Assembly (NCBI RefSeq): GCF_009734445.1
Contig: NZ_CP046457.1
Coordinates: 186,001 to 250,000 of the forward strand
Direction of reading: 5' to 3'
DNA from: Candidatus Syntrophocurvum alkaliphilum
GTDB lineage: Bacteria; Bacillota; Syntrophomonadia; Syntrophomonadales; Syntrophomonadaceae
Length of the DNA: 64,000 nt
Shown: in pieces, positions 61,395 to 64,000 of the stretch
Numbering within the stretch: position 1 is the first letter of the stretch
How the letters are laid out: the number at the start of each line of letters is the position of its first letter
The notes under the pieces: model-generated
What the model saw: only the letters and a program-made list of their open reading frames with translations
Database searches by the model: none
Told to the model about the DNA's origin: nothing
Position numbers and translations under genes: made by a program

Positions 61395-62597
61395 TTGAGT
61401 CGTTTTAAGTATTTTAAGGTAATAGCCCTAGTAACATTTTTTGCTTTTATGTTTCCGTTATTAATGTTTTCAAAAAATGTAGATGCTAATTTACCAGTTA
61501 AAGTTTTTGTTGATGGTGTAGAATTAGAAACCGATGTTCCACCAACTATAATTAATGATAGGACAATGGTTCCACTAAGAGCAATTAGTGAAGGACTAGG
61601 TATGAAGGTGGATTGGTTAGAAGAAGATAGATATGTAATTATTGAAACCAAAAAGGAAGAGACACCTAAAGAGATACTTACAAGTGAAGAAATTTTTGAG
61701 CAAACTATTTTTGGAGAATCATTTGCTACTTCAAAACAGATAACGAAGGTAGCTTTAAAAGAAGGTGTGGTCAGAATATATCCTAATATTTCTGATAATG
61801 AATTAGATTACTATGTAACTAGGGCTCAAATTAATGTAACTGCTGATAAGAATGAGCTTACTACAGAAGAAGTTAAGCTTTTAAATAAGATAATTACTAA
61901 GAATTCAAGTGAATTTAAAAATTTAACATCAGCTAAAAAAGATGAATACCTTAGCTCTATTGCAACTACTTATTATAAACTAGCACAACTTTATTTAGAT
62001 GTCGGTGAGGACTATGGTATTAGAGGAGATATAGCATTTTTCCAAGCAGCACATGAAACAGGTTGGTGGAGGTTCGGAGGAGATGCCATTGTAGATCAAA
62101 ATAATTATTGTGGTTTAGGGACCACTGGTAGTGTAAAAACTGAAGAAGATATTGACATTAGGGGAGCGGATCCAAATCGAGTATGGTATAAACCTGATAC
62201 TAAACATGGAGCATTTTTTGATAAACCTGTTACTGGTGTAGAGGCTCAAATGCAACATTTATTTGCGTATGCTTCAACCAAATCTTTACCCTCAGATAAA
62301 GAGCTTGTAAGCCCGCGTTTTAGATTAGTTAATCGAGGAAGTGCTCCTAATTGGATAGATTTAGGAGGTAAATGGGCATTCCCGGGTTATTCAAGAACTA
62401 GTTATTCTAGTTTAGAAGAAGCTATGAGTGCTAATGATACATATGGTCATACTATATTGAAGCATTATATGAAAATACCGGATCTTACTAAAGCTGTAAA
62501 AGAATTAACACTGGAACAGAGGATTGAACAGTTAGAAAAAGAAAACCAAGAGCTTAAATTGGAAAATGAAAGATTAAGAGGCCTACTCTATAAATAA
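61395..62597 (+). CDS. Stalk-domain glucosaminidase (GH73-like)
   Basis: A 400-residue exported cell-wall hydrolase. The signal is FKYFKVIALVTFFAFMFPLLMF followed by about 55 residues of copper amine oxidase N-like stalk (VKVFVDGVELETDVPPTIIN, RTMVPLRAISEGLGMKVDWLE). The catalytic part has GIRGDIAFFQAAHETGWWRF with the likely catalytic Glu, QNNYCGLGTTG, and GVEAQMQHLFAYAST, as in GH73 endo-beta-N-acetylglucosaminidases. A C-terminal coiled coil (LEQRIEQLEKENQELKLENE) ends the protein. It starts at TTG with GGGAGG upstream. It likely cleaves peptidoglycan glycan strands; a sporulation role is only suggested by the 0A-like box. Confidence 0.88.
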   Translation: MSRFKYFKVIALVTFFAFMFPLLMFSKNVDANLPVKVFVDGVELETDVPPTIINDRTMVPLRAISEGLGMKVDWLEEDRYVIIETKKEETPKEILTSEEIFEQTIFGESFATSKQITKVALKEGVVRIYPNISDNELDYYVTRAQINVTADKNELTTEEVKLLNKIITKNSSEFKNLTSAKKDEYLSSIATTYYKLAQLYLDVGEDYGIRGDIAFFQAAHETGWWRFGGDAIVDQNNYCGLGTTGSVKTEEDIDIRGADPNRVWYKPDTKHGAFFDKPVTGVEAQMQHLFAYASTKSLPSDKELVSPRFRLVNRGSAPNWIDLGGKWAFPGYSRTSYSSLEEAMSANDTYGHTILKHYMKIPDLTKAVKELTLEQRIEQLEKENQELKLENERLRGLLYK

Positions 62598-62603
62598 ACC
62601 AAT

Positions 62604-62646
62604 AAAAAAGCAGTCTAGAAGAAAACTATATCTAGACTGCTTTTTA
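62604..62646. terminator. Bidirectional terminator
   Basis: AAAAAAGCAGTCTAG and CTAGACTGCTTTTT pair with a 13-base loop. It serves the glucosaminidase gene (plus). The convergent LiaF-like gene ends 34 bases to the right and could use the minus-strand T run. Confidence 0.9.
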
Positions 62647-62679
62647 TATTGTCGAAAAAAGAGATGACAGACACCATAC

Positions 62680-63564
62680 TTAGTGGATAATATTTATTCT
62701 TGATATTCCCGAACTTAATTCAATATAAATTTTCGATTCGGCTTTTTCATAATTACTTGATACCACATAATCTTCTTTTTCAAACCACTCTCCAGCCCAG
62801 TTTTTTGTGGCAAGGGGGGCATTTACCTTTGCTTTAACACCTGCACTAGAAGGTACCTTGATATCAATATTGGATGCACCTGTATCTATAAATACGTTTG
62901 ATTCGGTATTTTTTGCAGATAGCTTAATATCTAAATTAGTTGCTCCCGAATTAATATCTAGCTTATTTATAATAAGGTTACTTAGATCTAAATTTGCGTT
63001 TGAAGCTCCATTATTTAAAGTGATATCCCATGGGATGTTATCATAAAGGTTTAAGTTAAAAACATTCTTAACGTTATTAGCATATTTAAGCTTCATATAA
63101 ATTTTGGCTGTATCATTAATATAATCCTCATCTAATATGAAAGAACCTTGATGAGATATAATTCCAGATAATAGTTTACCCTCTGAAGAAGAAGCCATAT
63201 TTATAGTTCCTTGATCAAAATCAATAACTAATGATGATGTTTCAGCTTTTTTATCATGAGAAACAGCAAAACTTTCACTTTTAGTTGCTGGGTTTGTATA
63301 AAAATACCCTATAAATGATGAATTTGGATATGGAAAAAAATTAGCTGTTAGTGGTAATAAAATAACAACCATCCAAAGTATTATCTTGAGAACTATTTTT
63401 CTACTAAGTAAAATATTTAGGCCAATAATTATAAATAAAAGGGGCCAGTAGCTTATATAAAATGCAAGTATTGGCCAGTTTATAATATTAAATGTATTTA
63501 ATAAAAGCATGGTACCTATTACAACGAGAAGAATGCCTGCAAATAAACGATTATTGTTTTCCAT
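62680..63564 (-). CDS. LiaF-like membrane protein with DUF4097/toast-rack-type beta domain
   Basis: A 294-residue protein. The N-terminal four helices (LFAGILLVVIGTMLLLNTF, WPILAFYISYWPLLFIIIGLNILL, VLKIILWMVVILLPLTANFF) match the LiaI/LiaF-TM region. The outer part is a beta-solenoid-like repeat with Asn/Ser turns: NLDLSNLIINKLDINSGATNLDI, SNVFIDTGASNIDIKVPSS, matching DUF4097/toast-rack domains found on LiaF-like and PspC-type envelope stress proteins. ATG is preceded by AGAAAGGAAC. No lia kinase is adjacent. Envelope stress sensing is inferred from family. Confidence 0.82.
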   Translation of the reverse strand: MENNNRLFAGILLVVIGTMLLLNTFNIINWPILAFYISYWPLLFIIIGLNILLSRKIVLKIILWMVVILLPLTANFFPYPNSSFIGYFYTNPATKSESFAVSHDKKAETSSLVIDFDQGTINMASSSEGKLLSGIISHQGSFILDEDYINDTAKIYMKLKYANNVKNVFNLNLYDNIPWDITLNNGASNANLDLSNLIINKLDINSGATNLDIKLSAKNTESNVFIDTGASNIDIKVPSSAGVKAKVNAPLATKNWAGEWFEKEDYVVSSNYEKAESKIYIELSSGISRINIIH

Positions 63565-63597
63565 AAAAAATGTTCCTTTCTAGAAGAATAAGTAGTT

Positions 63598-63829
63598 GAT
63601 TCTGCTGCAAAAAGTAACTACAAAAAACATAAGACTGAGCAAACATGTTTATCTAAGTTCTTAAGTAGCAAGGTGTGGTGAAATGATCACGTCTAAGTGT
63701 AAATAAAATAAAAATCATTTTAGATAATAAGTGCTAAGCTAAAATGGAGGTAAAGACCGATGAGTGGCGTGATAAACAAGTTAGCTCAGCCGATTCCATA
63801 GTCTAAATTTAGCTTTTCACAGTAAAACC
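63598..63829 (+). repeat. MITE copy D (232 bp, 7-bp target duplication)
   Basis: GATTCTGCTGCAAAAAGTAA through to AGTAAAACC, same orientation as copy A. AGTAGTT lies on both sides (63591-63597 and 63830-63836). The right duplication touches the stop codon of the next minus-strand gene. Confidence 0.86.
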
Positions 63830-63834
63830 AGTAG

Positions 63835-64000
63835 TTACTTTCGTGCATTAACTATAATATAAATACCAAGTACAACGATTATAATAGGCCATAACTTAGC
63901 TAAAGATATATAATAAAAACTGTTTAAAAGAAAAAGAACACCAATAAGAATTAAAGCTATGCCCATAAATTTTGTTGCATTATTATTGGTATCGACATTA
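63835..64000 (-). CDS. Small LiaF-TM/DUF5668-like membrane protein, C-terminal part
   Basis: Reads leftward from beyond the right edge to a TAA at 63835-63837. About 54 residues are visible: FMGIALILIGVLFLLNSFYY and LAKLWPIIIVVLGIYIIVNARK. This two-helix pattern (GxxLILIGxxFLLxN, then LWPxIIIxLGxYLI) is the recurring LiaF-TM/DUF5668 unit, the same kind as the N terminus of the LiaF-like gene to its left. Its stop codon lies in the target duplication of MITE copy D, which therefore inserted at the very end of the gene. Confidence 0.78.
   Translation of the reverse strand, partial: NVDTNNNATKFMGIALILIGVLFLLNSFYYISLAKLWPIIIVVLGIYIIVNARK

Overview
The window is a low-G+C Firmicutes chromosome segment, most likely from an anaerobic, spore-forming member of the Clostridia. 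The basis is AT-rich codon use, strong Shine-Dalgarno sites, many TTG/GTG starts, sporulation-associated families (GerMN, GerW/YtfJ), candidate Spo0A boxes, GatCAB, a short HisG with HisZ, and a Re-citrate-synthase-like gene beside aconitase and isocitrate dehydrogenase. No rRNA, tRNA or CRISPR array was recognised.

Layout. (1) 1-8.4 kb: the tail of an RND membrane fusion protein, a small conserved protein, a large MalT-like LuxR regulator (minus), a truncated serine hydrolase, carbamate kinase, a membrane protein and a stalk-domain lipoprotein. (2) 8.4-20 kb: an accessory stretch of small membrane proteins and lipoproteins of unknown function, a Fic/Doc toxin-antitoxin pair, gene remnants and several repeat families. 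(3) 19.8-22.5 kb: a lipase-like hydrolase and glutamate dehydrogenase. (4) 22.5-37.7 kb: purE-B-F-M-N-H-D, then an HD-domain gene, a YerC-like regulator, and hisZ-G-D-B-A-F-IE, all on one strand. The unit begins with a clear promoter and a ykkC-family riboswitch with a terminator. By context this is the PRPP class, so purine and histidine synthesis, both PRPP consumers, may share one PRPP-sensing leader. (5) 37.9-46.2 kb: a repeat-domain lipoprotein, a DUF2953/GerW pair, pcrA-ligA, and a UbiA/CtaB-like prenyltransferase. (6) 46.4-55 kb: gatCAB followed by Re-citrate synthase-like, two-subunit aconitase and NADP isocitrate dehydrogenase genes, forming a route from oxaloacetate and acetyl-CoA to 2-oxoglutarate, then a MetF-like gene. 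(7) 55-64 kb: cardiolipin synthase, DegV, a 1059-residue hybrid sensor kinase, a stalk-domain glucosaminidase and LiaF-like membrane proteins.

Repeats are the most unusual aspect. A REP-like family has a fixed core (GGGACGGTTC) between arms that differ from copy to copy yet always pair with each other. It occurs at nine loci, all left of 41 kb, and often touches stop codons. A separate 212-232 bp MITE has terminal inverted repeats and readable 6-7 bp target duplications in three copies, plus one 60-bp fragment. Two further repeat families lie in the accessory stretch.

All calls rest on reading the sequence and on remembered family features. No database search was run.
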